A stretch of 52,281 nucleotides of DNA from Methanomicrobiales archaeon (GCA_025350045.1 JANXYM010000005.1:1-52281); one strand, 5' to 3'; positions 25,273 through 34,777 are shown, counted from the first letter of the stretch. Made by a program: numbers and translations. Notes: generated by a model from the letters alone, not told the origin.

Positions 25273-27228
25273 TTATCCCCGTATTTTGTTCTGGAAATGG
25301 GTTCTTACAAAGATCGCAACCGAGTAGAACCCGATGACGAGCAGGAGCAGGACGAGCGCAGTCCCGTACTTGTTGGTAGACGCTCCGGGCACATTGGTCG
25401 CCAGTATGAAGAGGTGGTAGGGTAACGCCATGACCGGCTGCAGTTCAGAGGTCGGCAGGAATCGCGACGAGAAGACAACTGCCGTGAACATGATCGGAGC
25501 GGTCTCCCCGGCGGCTCTCCCGATGGAGAGGATCGCACCGGTCACAATCCCCGGTACTGCCGGGGGAAGAACAACGCGGCTGATCGTCTGCCACCGGGTT
25601 GCACCGAGTGCAAGACTGCCTTCCCGCAGCGACTGCGGGATGTTTTTCAATGATTCTTCGGTGGTGCGAATCACGGTCGGCAGCACCATCAGGGCGAGCG
25701 TGACCTGCCCGGCCAGCAGTGAGACACCGACATTGAGGTAGAGCACGATAAACGCAAACCCGAAAAGGCCAAAGACGATCGACGGCGTGCCGTTGAGCAG
25801 GTCAACACCGGTCCGGATGAGCCGGGTGATGCAGCCTTCCCGGGTGTATTCCACGAGATAGATGGCTGCACCGACACCGAGTGGCAGTGCGATCGCAATC
25901 GCACCCATGACAAGATAGAGCGTGCCGGCAATCGCCGGGAAGATCCCGCCGGCACGGCCAAGATCTTTCGGGGGCTGGGTTAAGAACTCCCAGGAAAGTG
26001 CCGGAAGCCCGTGCATGACAATGTCCTGCAGGATGATGACCAGGATTGCAAGTACGATAACCGTCGCAAGGCCGACAAGGCCAAAGGCGAGCGTCTGGAT
26101 ATGGTTCCGGGTGAGCCGGTCCCTGCCGAAATACCACGTACCTGCAACAAGCAGGACGAGGACGGCAAGCCACCACGGTGCGGCGGCGAGAAGGAAGATC
26201 AGTAAGAGCACGATACCAATTATCTCTGCGAACCGCGCAAGGGATTCTTTGGTGGCAGACGAGATAAGGGGTTTTCGCGCCGGTCCGTGTGCCCTTCCCT
26301 CTTTGAGATGTCGGAGGATGGCTACTGCGGAAAGGTTGATGATGAGCGTGATAACCAGCAGGACCACGGTAATGCCGAACAGGGCGCTGTAGTGCTCGCT
26401 GCCTACCGATACCTCGCCCATCTCGATCCCGAGTGTTGCGGTGAGGGTTCGTAATGGTGAGAGGATGTTCCAGATCGGGTCAGGAATGATGGCTGCATTA
26501 CCGGCTACCATCAGCACTGCCATGGTCTCTCCGACTACCCTGCCGATGCCGAGGATGACAGCAGCAGCAATACCGGACAGGGCAGCCGGCACCAGCACCC
26601 GGCTGATCGTCTGCCAGCGGGTTGCCCCGATCGCAAGCGATCCTTCCTTGTACTCGTGAGGTACCGAACTGATGGCATCCTCAGAGACACTGATGATCGT
26701 GGGAAGGGCCATTATGCCGAGCAGCACCGAAGCTGCAAGCCAGGTCTCCCCGGTGGGGATAGCAAAGCTTACGCGGATAAAGTTGGTAAGGACAATGAGC
26801 CCGAAGAACCCGTATACCACTGAGGGTATACCGGCCAGCAGTTCAACTGCCGGCTTGAGGATCTTTTTGGTCCGGGGGGAAGCGAGCTCGGAGAGATAGA
26901 TTGCACAGCCTATGGACAGCGGGACGGCAAAGACCATGGCCCCGATGGTGACGAGGAGTGTTCCGACAATGAGCGGCAGGATACCATACAACGGTACGAC
27001 CGCGGTCGGCGCCCAGTCGATACCAAGGAGAAAGGCTGGTAAACCAACCTGTACAACGATCGGGTAACCGTCCCGTAACAAAAACAGGAGAATAAAGGTA
27101 ACTACAGTAACGGCAAAGAAGGCTGTGAAGAAGAAGACAGTCTTTATCGACTGTTCTTTGAGGAAGGATAACCGGGCGGTGCCCGGGGAGGCTGTCGTGG
27201 CACTCCCGGTTTTTTTGGTAAACTTCAT
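25273..27228 (-). CDS. pstCA: Fused phosphate permease PstC-PstA
   Basis: One frame of 651 residues encodes both permease subunits. The N-half (about 25-320) is Pst[21 protein letters not shown], the permease loop [20 protein letters not shown] and [18 protein letters not shown]. The C-half (about 330-651) is Pst[60 protein letters not shown]. The [13 protein letters not shown] coupling helix that meets PstB appears twice. A linker of about 15 residues joins the halves. In most organisms pstC and pstA are separate; the fusion fixes a one-to-one heterodimer. Some 12 membrane segments are expected. Confidence 0.9.
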   Translation of the reverse strand: MKFTKKTGSATTASPGTARLSFLKEQSIKTVFFFTAFFAVTVVTFILLFLLRDGYPIVVQVGLPAFLLGIDWAPTAVVPLYGILPLIVGTLLVTIGAMVFAVPLSIGCAIYLSELASPRTKKILKPAVELLAGIPSVVYGFFGLIVLTNFIRVSFAIPTGETWLAASVLLGIMALPTIISVSEDAISSVPHEYKEGSLAIGATRWQTISRVLVPAALSGIAAAVILGIGRVVGETMAVLMVAGNAAIIPDPIWNILSPLRTLTATLGIEMGEVSVGSEHYSALFGITVVLLVITLIINLSAVAILRHLKEGRAHGPARKPLISSATKESLARFAEIIGIVLLLIFLLAAAPWWLAVLVLLVAGTWYFGRDRLTRNHIQTLAFGLVGLATVIVLAILVIILQDIVMHGLPALSWEFLTQPPKDLGRAGGIFPAIAGTLYLVMGAIAIALPLGVGAAIYLVEYTREGCITRLIRTGVDLLNGTPSIVFGLFGFAFIVLYLNVGVSLLAGQVTLALMVLPTVIRTTEESLKNIPQSLREGSLALGATRWQTISRVVLPPAVPGIVTGAILSIGRAAGETAPIMFTAVVFSSRFLPTSELQPVMALPYHLFILATNVPGASTNKYGTALVLLLLVIGFYSVAIFVRTHFQNKIRG

Positions 27229-27283
27229 GTTTTTTTGCCTCCTTTAAAAAAATTGTCGGGGTTCCTGTTGCCTGCATTACGGC

Positions 27284-28264
27284 TTAGTTGAGGGTCACGT
27301 AGCCTTCCCCGGCTACGATCTTCTGGCCTTCGGGGCTGAGGATGTACGTGATGAAGTCGCTGGAAAGACCGCTGGCCGGCCCGTTGGTAATGACGTAAAG
27401 GTCCCGGGAGACCGGGTAGGTCTTGGTCTTCACGTTGTCGAGTGATGCGGGGATAATCTTGTTTGCATTGTACCAGACAGGAAGTGCCTTGACATCCTTG
27501 CTGACGAACCCGATCGAGACGTACCCGATCGAACCGGGGGTCTGGGCTACGGTCTGGAGGACTGCACCGTTGGAGTTCTTCTCAAGCATCTTGTTGGTCG
27601 GGGTTGCTTTCAGGAGAATGGTCTCATCAAAGTAGGTGCGGGTTCCGGATGCACTGTCGCGGCCCATGACCACGATCTGGTTGTTGGTGTTGGGAACATT
27701 TGCACCGGGGATCTCTGTCCACTTGGTGATCTTGCCGAGGTAGATGTCCTTTGCCTGGTCAAGGGTAATGTACTGGATCGTGTTGGCCGGGTTGACAATC
27801 ACGGCAATACCGTCCTGGGCAACCGGGGTGACAACAAAACCGGGATACTGTTTCATCTCATCTTTGGTCACTTCACGCGAGGACATACCGATGTCTACGG
27901 TCTTTGCGCCGATCATCTGTACACCTGCACCGGATCCCCCACCGGATACCTGGATGTCTGCGTCCGGGTGGGCTACCATGTACTGGTCAGCTGCTTTCTG
28001 GACAATGGGCAGAACGGTTGTTGAACCGCTGATCTTGAGGATCTGTTTCTGGCCCGTTGATACAGCGGCTGAGGTTGCTACAACCGCTGCCGGGCTTGAA
28101 ACGGGTGCCGGGGTTGCCGTATGTGCTACAACAGTGGGGGATGCGGGGGGGGCAACCGGCGTTTTGGTCGCGTTGTCTGTACAGCCTGCAAAGAGCATGG
28201 CGAAGATGAGCAATGCGGCAAAGCTCACGGTTACGAGTAAGTGCGAACTCCTTTTTGCTTTCAT
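27284..28264 (-). CDS. pstS: PstS phosphate-binding lipoprotein
   Basis: The protein has 326 residues. A lipoprotein signal (LLIFAMLFAGC, Cys at 28) precedes a Pro/Thr-rich linker (TPVAPPASPTVVAHTATPAP) and the binding domain. Ligand-site signatures are KISGSTTVLPIVQKAADQY, SGGGSGAGVQMIGAKTVDIG, MSSREVTKDE and MGRDSASGTRTYFDETILL. It would hold phosphate at the outer membrane face and feed PstCA. It is the first gene of the operon pstS-pstCA-pstB-phoU, with 54 bases before pstCA. A GGTGGATGG binding site precedes the ATG, and a TATA element lies at 28326-28335. Confidence 0.93.
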   Translation of the reverse strand: MKAKRSSHLLVTVSFAALLIFAMLFAGCTDNATKTPVAPPASPTVVAHTATPAPVSSPAAVVATSAAVSTGQKQILKISGSTTVLPIVQKAADQYMVAHPDADIQVSGGGSGAGVQMIGAKTVDIGMSSREVTKDEMKQYPGFVVTPVAQDGIAVIVNPANTIQYITLDQAKDIYLGKITKWTEIPGANVPNTNNQIVVMGRDSASGTRTYFDETILLKATPTNKMLEKNSNGAVLQTVAQTPGSIGYVSIGFVSKDVKALPVWYNANKIIPASLDNVKTKTYPVSRDLYVITNGPASGLSSDFITYILSPEGQKIVAGEGYVTLN

Positions 28265-28325
28265 GATGTTCCATCCACCATTGCCCTGATGCTAATATAC
28301 TGTTTTTCGCCATAGACTATACAGG

Positions 28326-28335
28326 AATATATATT
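28326..28335. promoter_or_regulatory. Shared palindromic TATA element between pstS and the AbrB-PhoU gene
   Basis: AATATATATT reads the same on both strands, so it can direct transcription leftwards to pstS (start expected near 28303) and rightwards to the regulator (near 28357). The intergenic stretch is 132 bases. Confidence 0.5.
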
Positions 28336-28352
28336 AGAAAGAGAAGGATAGA

Positions 28353-28364
28353 GTAACATAGTGA
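28353..28364. promoter_or_regulatory. Imperfect copy of the pst operator palindrome
   Basis: GTAACATAGTGA (reverse TCACTATGTTAC) matches the perfect palindrome at 28372 in 8 of 12 positions and lies about 19 bases, close to two helical turns, before it. It is at the predicted start of the regulator transcript. Confidence 0.35.
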
Positions 28365-28371
28365 AATCAGT

Positions 28372-28383
28372 TTACTATAGTAA
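28372..28383. promoter_or_regulatory. Perfect palindrome TTACTATAGTAA, candidate operator of the phosphate regulator
   Basis: The 12-base palindrome ends 13 bases before the regulator ATG at 28397, just ahead of the GAGGTG ribosome site at 28387. A site here would block the regulator transcript and could touch the divergent pstS promoter. The adjacent gene encodes an AbrB-type DNA-binding domain, the natural ligand. Confidence 0.5.
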
Positions 28384-28396
28384 TACGAGGTGAAGG

Positions 28397-29431
28397 ATGG
28401 AAATCCGGCGGGTACAGGTAACCGGGGGTGCATCGTTTGTGGTGACACTTCCCAAAGACTGGGCAGGAGAACAGGGGATCAGGAAAAATGATCCTGTCGG
28501 GCTTATCGCGCAATCGGACGGGACGTTGCTCGTCACGACAAAGATCACCGAAGATCCCCTTCAGCGGATCAAGGAGATTGAATGCAGTACCATTGCCGAT
28601 CCTGCGTTTCTCTTCCGGCTGCTTATCGGGACGTACATCGCCGGGTTTACCATGATCCGGCTCACCACAAAACAGCGTTTCTCCCCGTTCGTCCGCACGG
28701 TTGTCCGGGACTTTTCCCAGATGACGATCGGTCAGGAAGTTGTGGAAGAGACCGAATCGGTGATTGCGATAAAAGATCTCCTGAATCCTTCAGAAATGCC
28801 GTTTGAAAATACCATCAAACGCATGTTTGTCATAGTCAAGACCATGCACGAGGATGCAATCACGGCGTTAGAGGCCCGCAACAGGGCGCTTGCTGATGAT
28901 GTCATCAGCCGCGACATGGATGTAGACCGGCTCAACTGGCTGATCGCCCGGCAGACCAATATGATCCTGCAGAACGCATCCCTGTCACGGAAGATGGGGA
29001 TCTCCACAACCATGGCAATGCACTATTACATGCTCAGCCGTATTATCGAGAGAATCGGTGACCATGCGGTCAGGATTGCCGAGAACACGCCACCGATTAT
29101 CGCCGGGAAACTCGACAAAAAGATCCTTGCAGCGGTCAAGAAGGCAAGTTCCCTGTCGATGGAGAATTTTGACCGGAGCATTATCTCGTTTTTTAATGCT
29201 GATATGAAGGACGCAAACCGGAATATCGAATCAATCCATGCGCTCGAAACGATCTGCGGAGATATCAACAATCTGGTACTCAAGCAGGATACCCTGGTGG
29301 CAATCCACGTGGGGTATATCGCCGAGAGTATCCGGAGAGCTGGTGAGTATGCCGGGGACATATCGGAGACCGTGATCAACCTGCTTATGGAAAAGGAAGA
29401 AGTGCCCCCCAGGTCCAGGAAAGGTAAGTAA
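28397..29431 (+). CDS. AbrB-PhoU transcriptional regulator of phosphate uptake
   Basis: The protein has 344 residues. The first 45 (MEIRRVQVTGGASFVVTLPK then DWAGEQGIRKNDPVGLI) form a SpoVT/AbrB swapped-hairpin DNA-binding domain, in which VTLPKDWA is the standard motif. The rest is two PhoU helical repeats: the first around 105-200, the second with HYYMLSRIIERIGDHAVRIA near 210-230 and HVGYIAESIRRAGEYAGDIS near 305-325. This architecture is known from archaeal phosphate uptake regulators. It is divergent from the pst operon and has a palindrome in front of its own start, so it probably represses itself and pst when PhoU sees phosphate. Confidence 0.88.
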   Translation: MEIRRVQVTGGASFVVTLPKDWAGEQGIRKNDPVGLIAQSDGTLLVTTKITEDPLQRIKEIECSTIADPAFLFRLLIGTYIAGFTMIRLTTKQRFSPFVRTVVRDFSQMTIGQEVVEETESVIAIKDLLNPSEMPFENTIKRMFVIVKTMHEDAITALEARNRALADDVISRDMDVDRLNWLIARQTNMILQNASLSRKMGISTTMAMHYYMLSRIIERIGDHAVRIAENTPPIIAGKLDKKILAAVKKASSLSMENFDRSIISFFNADMKDANRNIESIHALETICGDINNLVLKQDTLVAIHVGYIAESIRRAGEYAGDISETVINLLMEKEEVPPRSRKGK

Positions 29432-29537
29432 TATCTGTCGCGGGTAATTCCGGAAGCAGGGAGAACCTCTTCTGCCATTCGGGCAATTTCGGTTATTTTT
29501 TGTATCTGAAAAACCATTGCAAAGATCTGTATATCCT

Positions 29538-30818
29538 ATGTCCCGAATGAACGAGTTGAAGACAGTGTACCCTGCGCTTACTGTTGTTTTTCTCTTCGCG
29601 CTCGTCATAATGGTCCTGTTTGAACTCGCCAAACAGGTAATCTATCCCACAATTACTATCTGGGAATCCCATGCAATAACCATTTTTTCTACCAGTGTCA
29701 TTTCAGTTGTCATCATATTTTTCTCCCTTCGATCCATCTACCTCGAGAGGGAGAAGACAAAGGAAGCGCTCTGGCTCCAGCGGGACACCGAGGAGAGATT
29801 GCAGAGATCTGAGAAGCAGTATCGTTCATTTGTCGAATCGATTGAAGACTCGATATTTACCGTCGACTCTGAATGCCGGTATCTTCAGATGAATGCCCGG
29901 CACCTTTTCCGCAGGGGGCTATCGCTCGATATGTACGCAGGGAAACGCTACGGTGACTTCCACTTGCCAGAGGAGACGGTAATCTTCACTGAAATGGTAG
30001 CGCGGGTTATTTCGTCAAAAAGGCAGGTACAGGATGAGTACAGGCAGAATGGGCGGTATTATATAAGGAAACTCAACCCGGTCATTGATCCGGTGATGAA
30101 CAGCGTGATCGCAGTCACGGTCATCTCCTCTGATATTACCGCCCGGAAGAATGCGGAGAATAACCTCGAGACTATTAATCGTAAGCTCAACCTGATGAAT
30201 GATATCACCCGCCATGACATGATCAATCATCTTACTGTACTCTACTCGTACCTCACGCTTGTCGGCGAGGAAGCAGGGGACACCGTGACCAGGAAATATC
30301 TTACAAACAGCGAAAAGGTGATCGATACCATTCATGCCCAGCTCCTCTTTGCCCGCGACTACCAGAAGATCGGCGTGGAAGCTCCCCTCTGGCAGAATAT
30401 TTCAGGTAAAATCCGGAAGGCCGGCCTGCCATTGAAAAATATATCGGTCACCATCGACGACCGCTGCTCCGAGATCGAGATCTTTGCCGATCCCCTGTTT
30501 GAGAAGGTGCTCTACAACCTGATGGATAATGCCGTACGATATGCCGGCCCTCAGCCAGTGATACGGTTCATTTTGTCAGATGAGCCCGGCAGGCTCGTGT
30601 TGATCTGCCAGGATAACGGCCCCGGGGTGCCGCAGAAAAACAAGGAGAAGATTTTCCTCAGGGGATTTGGGAAGAATACCGGAATCGGCCTCTTTTTGAT
30701 CCGGGAGATCCTCTCCATGACCCGCATCTCTATCCATGAGTGCGGTGTGGAGGGAGAGGGGGGCAGGTTTGAGATCGCGATACCTGCCGGGGCATACCGG
30801 AGTGTGGGGAAGAAGTAA
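29538..30818 (+). CDS. Membrane-bound PAS-domain histidine kinase
   Basis: I choose the ATG at 29538 (MSRMNELKTVYPALTV), 426 residues; the seven codons before it are probably leader. Two hydrophobic helices (VVFLFALVIMVLFELA and ITIFSTSVISVVIIFF) precede a coiled-coil linker and a PAS domain (YRSFVESIEDSIFTVDSECR at about 95-114). The H-box is LMNDITRHDMINHLTVLYSY, then N-box VLYNLMDNAVRYAG, and G1/G2 ICQDNGPGVPQKNKEKIFLR and GFGKNTGIGLFLIREIL. It resembles the kinase at 19227 in every block. It lies 106 bases after the phosphate regulator, so a phosphate- or redox-sensing role is possible but unproven. No response regulator is next to it. Confidence 0.82.
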   Translation: MSRMNELKTVYPALTVVFLFALVIMVLFELAKQVIYPTITIWESHAITIFSTSVISVVIIFFSLRSIYLEREKTKEALWLQRDTEERLQRSEKQYRSFVESIEDSIFTVDSECRYLQMNARHLFRRGLSLDMYAGKRYGDFHLPEETVIFTEMVARVISSKRQVQDEYRQNGRYYIRKLNPVIDPVMNSVIAVTVISSDITARKNAENNLETINRKLNLMNDITRHDMINHLTVLYSYLTLVGEEAGDTVTRKYLTNSEKVIDTIHAQLLFARDYQKIGVEAPLWQNISGKIRKAGLPLKNISVTIDDRCSEIEIFADPLFEKVLYNLMDNAVRYAGPQPVIRFILSDEPGRLVLICQDNGPGVPQKNKEKIFLRGFGKNTGIGLFLIREILSMTRISIHECGVEGEGGRFEIAIPAGAYRSVGKK

Positions 30819-31585
30819 ACGGGTGTTTTAGTTGGGATATGCAGCTTGCGTTCAGCATCGGAACAAAGCTCCATTTCCACTGGATAGGACTCATTTAACC
30901 CGGGGATTTAGATTCAGGCCGCACCTGTGGCTGCTGAAGATTTGACTGACACCAGGGTTTTACCATATTTTTCCTGTCAGCATTCAGGGTACATGATTGT
31001 GGAAAAATCCGGACATCACAATCGTTTATAAATCCTTACCAGGACAATCGGGGCTTTATATACCGTCCGCTCCAGTGGAAGAAAAGGGGTATATGAATAT
31101 TATTAATTAGCCGGAATAACTAAAAACACAGGATAATTCTCCAAAAATGAAAAAAACGTTAAGAAGTGAGCGATTTTTTCTCCCCGATACGTGCTTTTTT
31201 TCCAAAATGACAAGGGCGACAAAAATATTTTTTGTTCATGAATGAACCTGACTGGCATTAGGAACACCAGAAAAGGAGTGGGACTCCACCTTTCTGAAAC
31301 AAAGGATCCAACCCAGATCCTCCCCAGCAAAGCGGAACTCTTTTTCATATTCTTTTTTGTCCCGCTCAAGAGGAAAACGGTGGCTTTGATGCCCGCCAAT
31401 ATACACCGGATCCCATAAAACAGCGGTGAAATTCCTGAAAAAGGGGAAGTAAACCACCGGTAGATTTATGAGATCGCGGTCGGGGTTGGGATATCCCGCA
31501 TGGTCAGGACCATTCCACATCGTAAGGTAAACACTCGCTGGCGCTCCGATTGTTCCCTTGAATATAATTTCAAAAAAAAATTCTT
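30819..31585. other. Intergenic region of about 770 bases with two TATA elements and no convincing gene
   Basis: GTTTATAAATCC (about 31023) and CTTTATATACC (about 31053) are good TATA elements on the plus strand. They are followed only by a five-codon frame after AAAAGGGG (ATG 31094) and a 32-codon frame at 31147, neither convincing. A GTTCAT...ATGAAC inverted repeat occurs near 31234. A small RNA is possible. Confidence 0.35.
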
Positions 31586-32218
31586 TCAGTGCCGCTCTGC
31601 GGTCATCAGGAATATGGTGAAATCCCGTGGCTTGCCGGTGCAAGACGACATCTTATGGATCGTTGCTCCTTTACAGAACCTGACGGAATCAAACCCGGCT
31701 TCCTCAAAAGCCCGTTGCAACTCGTTCCGGTCAATACCATCGTGCTCGGCAATACCGGGAGCTTCATGGAACTCCCCGTTATCGCTATCGAGATCGGCAA
31801 TCGCAATTCTCCCACCGGGCAGCAGGAGTTCGTGAAACGTCCGGGCTGCTGCGGTCGTATCCTTGACATGGTGCAGGGTCATCGAACTCACGATCAGGTC
31901 AAACTCTGGCATATCGGTGGTATCCTGTCCGACACTCCACTCCCGCGGCTCGATGGTAGTGATGCCATCAGCGAGGAGTTTTACCCTGAGCACCTCCAGC
32001 ATACCCGGTGCGGAATCCACTGCGATGATCCGCTTCACCAGGGGAGCGAGCCGGAGGGCAATGTTGCCGGTGCCAGTACCGTAGTCCATCACCAGTTCTT
32101 TTCCATCAGGGTGCAGTGCATTGATCATGGCATCAGCAATCGTCTTTGCCATCTTCACCCGCCCGGGATCCTTATCCCAGACCACGGCTGCCTTATTGAA
32201 AAAATCAGTCATTGTCAA
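31586..32218 (-). CDS. Class I SAM-dependent methyltransferase
   Basis: The protein has 210 residues. Motif I is ELVMDYGTGTGNIALRLAPL near 41-60, the acidic end of strand 2 IIAVDSAPGMLEVLRVKL follows, then FDLIVSSMTLHHVKDTTAAA and LLPGGRIAIADLDSDNGEFH, the normal pattern of small soluble methyltransferases. The N-terminus (MTMTDFFNKAAVVWDKDPGR) is a short helix common in the UbiE-like group. There is no co-transcribed gene; the substrate is unknown. It is distinct from the methyltransferase at 20452, with which it shares only the SAM fold. Confidence 0.82.
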   Translation of the reverse strand: MTMTDFFNKAAVVWDKDPGRVKMAKTIADAMINALHPDGKELVMDYGTGTGNIALRLAPLVKRIIAVDSAPGMLEVLRVKLLADGITTIEPREWSVGQDTTDMPEFDLIVSSMTLHHVKDTTAAARTFHELLLPGGRIAIADLDSDNGEFHEAPGIAEHDGIDRNELQRAFEEAGFDSVRFCKGATIHKMSSCTGKPRDFTIFLMTAERH

Positions 32219-32434
32219 TCACCTTTTCCGGTAAGGGTATTTGACAGGAATTTACATAAAAAGACCGACCGGGTAACCCACGCAGGAAAGATTCGACAGG
32301 ATCGAAATGAATTCTCTGTCCCACCCACGCAAAAATGCAATGGGGAATAGTTTGATTTTTCTGAGGTGACGAAAATCCCGACCAATGCAATTAAAGTTCC
32401 CTTACCCCTCAATAGTTCCGGCAAAGGCACCTCC

Positions 32435-32899
32435 ATAGTCAGGATAGAATACTTCACTTCGGATGAACAGAGTCTTAAAGAAGATCCGGCTCTGGATACA
32501 GCTCAATGAGCACCACAGCGAGCGGGCTCCTCACTTCCATATCCATTATGAACAGATGAGCTTCGAGGACCGTAGGGATATTTTGAAACGATCGCATCCA
32601 TTGGAACCTTACGCCTCGATCTGGCCCGGGATCCGGTTACGGACCGGTTCACTGGTTATTGTGTGAGTTCGATCTCCTCATATAACACCGGGGAGATCGA
32701 ATCGATCTTTATAGAACCTGACTACCGCTCGTACCATATCGGCTCTGATCTGATCTCCCGGGCACTTGATGGCATGGATACCTGCGGTGTCCGGAGGAAA
32801 CGGGTATCTGTCGGTGAAAGCCATGAGGAGGTTTGGGTGGTTTACCGGAAATTCGGTTTTTACTTCCGCATGACCATCCTGGAGCAGAAACAAGATTGA
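32435..32899 (+). pseudogene. GNAT acetyltransferase, broken by two compensating frameshifts and a lost start
   Basis: Three pieces in two frames assemble a GNAT protein: (ATA)VRIEYFTSDEQSLKED from 32435, then RLWIQLNEHHSERAPHFHIH and YEQMSFEDRRDIL from about 32487, then LRLDLARDPVTDRFTGYCVS and SSYNTGEIESIFIEPDYRSY from about 32612 to the TGA at 32897-32899. The last piece contains the GNAT A-box-like IFIEPDYRSYHIGSDLISRA and ends with a YRKFGF strand. The expected start is ATA instead of ATG. The C-half alone (ATG 32663) lacks the first strands. This pattern is decay, although sequence error in the A/T runs cannot be excluded. Confidence 0.65.
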
Positions 32900-32918
32900 T
32901 AATTTTTTTGCCGGACTT

Positions 32919-33884
32919 TTATGCGATTTCCCCAACCGTCTCGACCGCAGCGATTATATCGCCCTCATGGTCCACAACAGATGTCACCGTGAACCGGAGT
33001 CTCCGGCTGTTCCCTCCAAGTGCCTTCAGTACCTCTTCTGCCATGAAAGTACCATCGGGTGATTCCGGTTGTAAGCCGGAGTCAGGATACCATTCCTGTA
33101 TCCGGCCCGCCAGGCCATCGATGACCAGATCAGAAAGACACGGGCGTTCCTCCCGGTAAAACGCCTGCCACTGCCTGCGGGTTCCCATCATGCCGGCGGC
33201 CTTTAGACCGGAGAGCTTTTCCATAGCAGGGTTCCACGCGAGAATATGGTGATCCTTACCGATTACGTACATCGGGGTCGAGGAGGCATACAGAACTGCC
33301 TCTAATATATGCTGGCTCTCTTCTTTCGAGAGTTCGGCCTGCTTCTGGCCTGATATGTTCTCAAACCTCAGGGCAACTCCGGCATCCCCGTCCTCAAAGA
33401 GCGTGGGGATGCAGAGCGCATTAAAGTACATCTCTTTGTCATTTTTTTTAATATGGATCTCATGGGGTAATGCAGAGCCTGCTTTCTCCTGCTGCAGCCA
33501 GCCCATCATCTGCTCGACCGGCAGTATTGCCGATGCAAGATCAAAGAGCCGCGTACCAATGATTTTGTCCCTGGGTGCTCCGATAAAATCAACAAACGGG
33601 GAGTTGACCTGCGCTATCCTCATATCCTTGTCAACGACAGCGATCATATCAGGACCCATGCTCATCATCGAATCAAGGGGCACGCGTTTTGCAAGATAGA
33701 AGAGTTTCGCATTCCCGACATACCTGACTTCGAGCTGCCCGGCTGCTGTCAGGACATCGAGATATTTTGCAATCGAATTACGGCTCATGGCGACAGCAGC
33801 AGCAATTTCCTTAATGTTCATCCCACGGGGGTTCTCACGGAGCACCTCCTTGATACGGGTAATTTCATTGTCTGCCGCTTCCAT
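32919..33884 (-). CDS. Winged-helix regulator with two PAS domains
   Basis: The protein has 321 residues. The first 65 (IKEVLRENPRGMNIKEIAAA then VAMSRNSIAKYLDVLTAAGQ) form an HTH of the MarR/ArsR winged type with a following wing strand (LEVRYVGNAKLFYLAK). Two PAS domains follow, the first near 78-195 (MIAVVDKDMRIAQVNSPFVD) and the second near 200-310 (PMYVIGKDHHILAWNPAMEK). No kinase or methyl-accepting module is present, so this is a one-component sensor-regulator binding a small ligand or redox cofactor. Upstream lie a TATA element at 33982 and a perfect palindrome at 34025, which it could bind to control itself. Confidence 0.8.
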   Translation of the reverse strand: MEAADNEITRIKEVLRENPRGMNIKEIAAAVAMSRNSIAKYLDVLTAAGQLEVRYVGNAKLFYLAKRVPLDSMMSMGPDMIAVVDKDMRIAQVNSPFVDFIGAPRDKIIGTRLFDLASAILPVEQMMGWLQQEKAGSALPHEIHIKKNDKEMYFNALCIPTLFEDGDAGVALRFENISGQKQAELSKEESQHILEAVLYASSTPMYVIGKDHHILAWNPAMEKLSGLKAAGMMGTRRQWQAFYREERPCLSDLVIDGLAGRIQEWYPDSGLQPESPDGTFMAEEVLKALGGNSRRLRFTVTSVVDHEGDIIAAVETVGEIA

Positions 33885-33981
33885 TGTCCAGTTACCTCAT
33901 TGCTGGTTCGGTATACTGTTGAAGATTTTTTTACCCCAAACAGTTCCGCTCACCGCATCGCTTCGATCTTTGATCGATTGA

Positions 33982-33989
33982 TTTATAAA
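33982..33989 (-). promoter_or_regulatory. TATA box of the HTH-PAS regulator gene
   Basis: TTTATAAA, preceded on the minus strand by CCTT, lies about 100 bases before the ATG at 33884. Start expected near 33957, leader of about 70 bases. Confidence 0.45.
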
Positions 33990-34024
33990 AGGCTATGATA
34001 ATAATAGTTATTGTGCTTAGTGTT

Positions 34025-34040
34025 TGTGCACTAGTGCACA
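34025..34040. promoter_or_regulatory. Perfect 16-base palindrome, candidate operator
   Basis: TGTGCACTAGTGCACA reads identically on both strands. It lies about 40 bases upstream of the TATA box of the HTH-PAS regulator, on the side where an activator or looping repressor would bind. The region 33885-34291 has no gene. Confidence 0.5.
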
Positions 34041-34291
34041 GCATTGGCATTGTTCATATACCATGCATGCCAGTCAGCAATACTGAGAGAAACGAACGTG
34101 CGCTCACGCGGTTGTGTGCATACGTTTGCGATCCAAAAAGTACCAGCAACCAAATCGGGACGAAAAGGGTAAAACACACACACCTCCCCATCAGTCCCAT
34201 TTTTTAATTGTCATTTCTTCCCCAGGGTTTTTCTGGGCTTGTAGAACCATGAAAGGAACAAGACCTTCCTTTTTTTTAGTCTCTAAAAAAA

Positions 34292-34777
34292 TTATTTCCC
34301 GTCCTCACCTAATGATTCCCGGCTCCGCATCTGGTAGAGCACCATCGGGTCCATCTCGCGGTGCTCCGTCTGACCCGTGCGCATGATCACGTTGGTGATC
34401 CCCGAGTTCACGATCATCTTCGAGCAGAGGAAACATGGCCATATCTGGGTAAGCGCTTCGGTCTCAACATCGAATCCCGCAAGGTAGAGCGTGCATCCCC
34501 GGGCCAGTTTTCCTGCCTGCAACAGGGCATTCATCTCGGCGTGTACGCTCCGGCACCGCTCATAGTTGGAGCCGGAAGGAATGTTGTGGTCTTTTCGCCA
34601 GCAGCGGTTGAGCTCCGTGCAGTCCATCTGCTTGCGGGGGGCTCCCGTATAGCCGGTCGAGACGATCGTATTGTATTCATCGACAATGATCGCGCCAAAA
34701 TTCCGGCGAAGGCAGGTTCCCTGGTGGGCGCACCGGAGGGCAAGGTCGAGAAAATACTCGTGACGGTTGGTTCGCAT
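34292..34777 (-). CDS. dCMP deaminase (ComEB-like)
   Basis: The protein has 161 residues. The zinc-binding deaminase signature is HAEMNALLQAG (H79, E81) and PCFLCSKMIVNSGI (C115, C118), with GTCLRRNFGAIIVDEYNTIV upstream and the extra CxxC-containing insert (MDCTELNRCWRKDHNIPSG) common to deoxycytidylate deaminases. It would convert dCMP to dUMP for thymidylate synthesis in the cytoplasm. Start and length are normal. The gene is alone, with a short intergenic stretch to the divergent SagB-type gene. Confidence 0.88.
   Translation of the reverse strand: MRTNRHEYFLDLALRCAHQGTCLRRNFGAIIVDEYNTIVSTGYTGAPRKQMDCTELNRCWRKDHNIPSGSNYERCRSVHAEMNALLQAGKLARGCTLYLAGFDVETEALTQIWPCFLCSKMIVNSGITNVIMRTGQTEHREMDPMVLYQMRSRESLGEDGK

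Noticed and set aside
31103-31399. A 98-codon minus-strand frame upstream of the methyltransferase end
   Set aside because: Disordered hydrophobic mixture with no binding site; does not resemble a protein.
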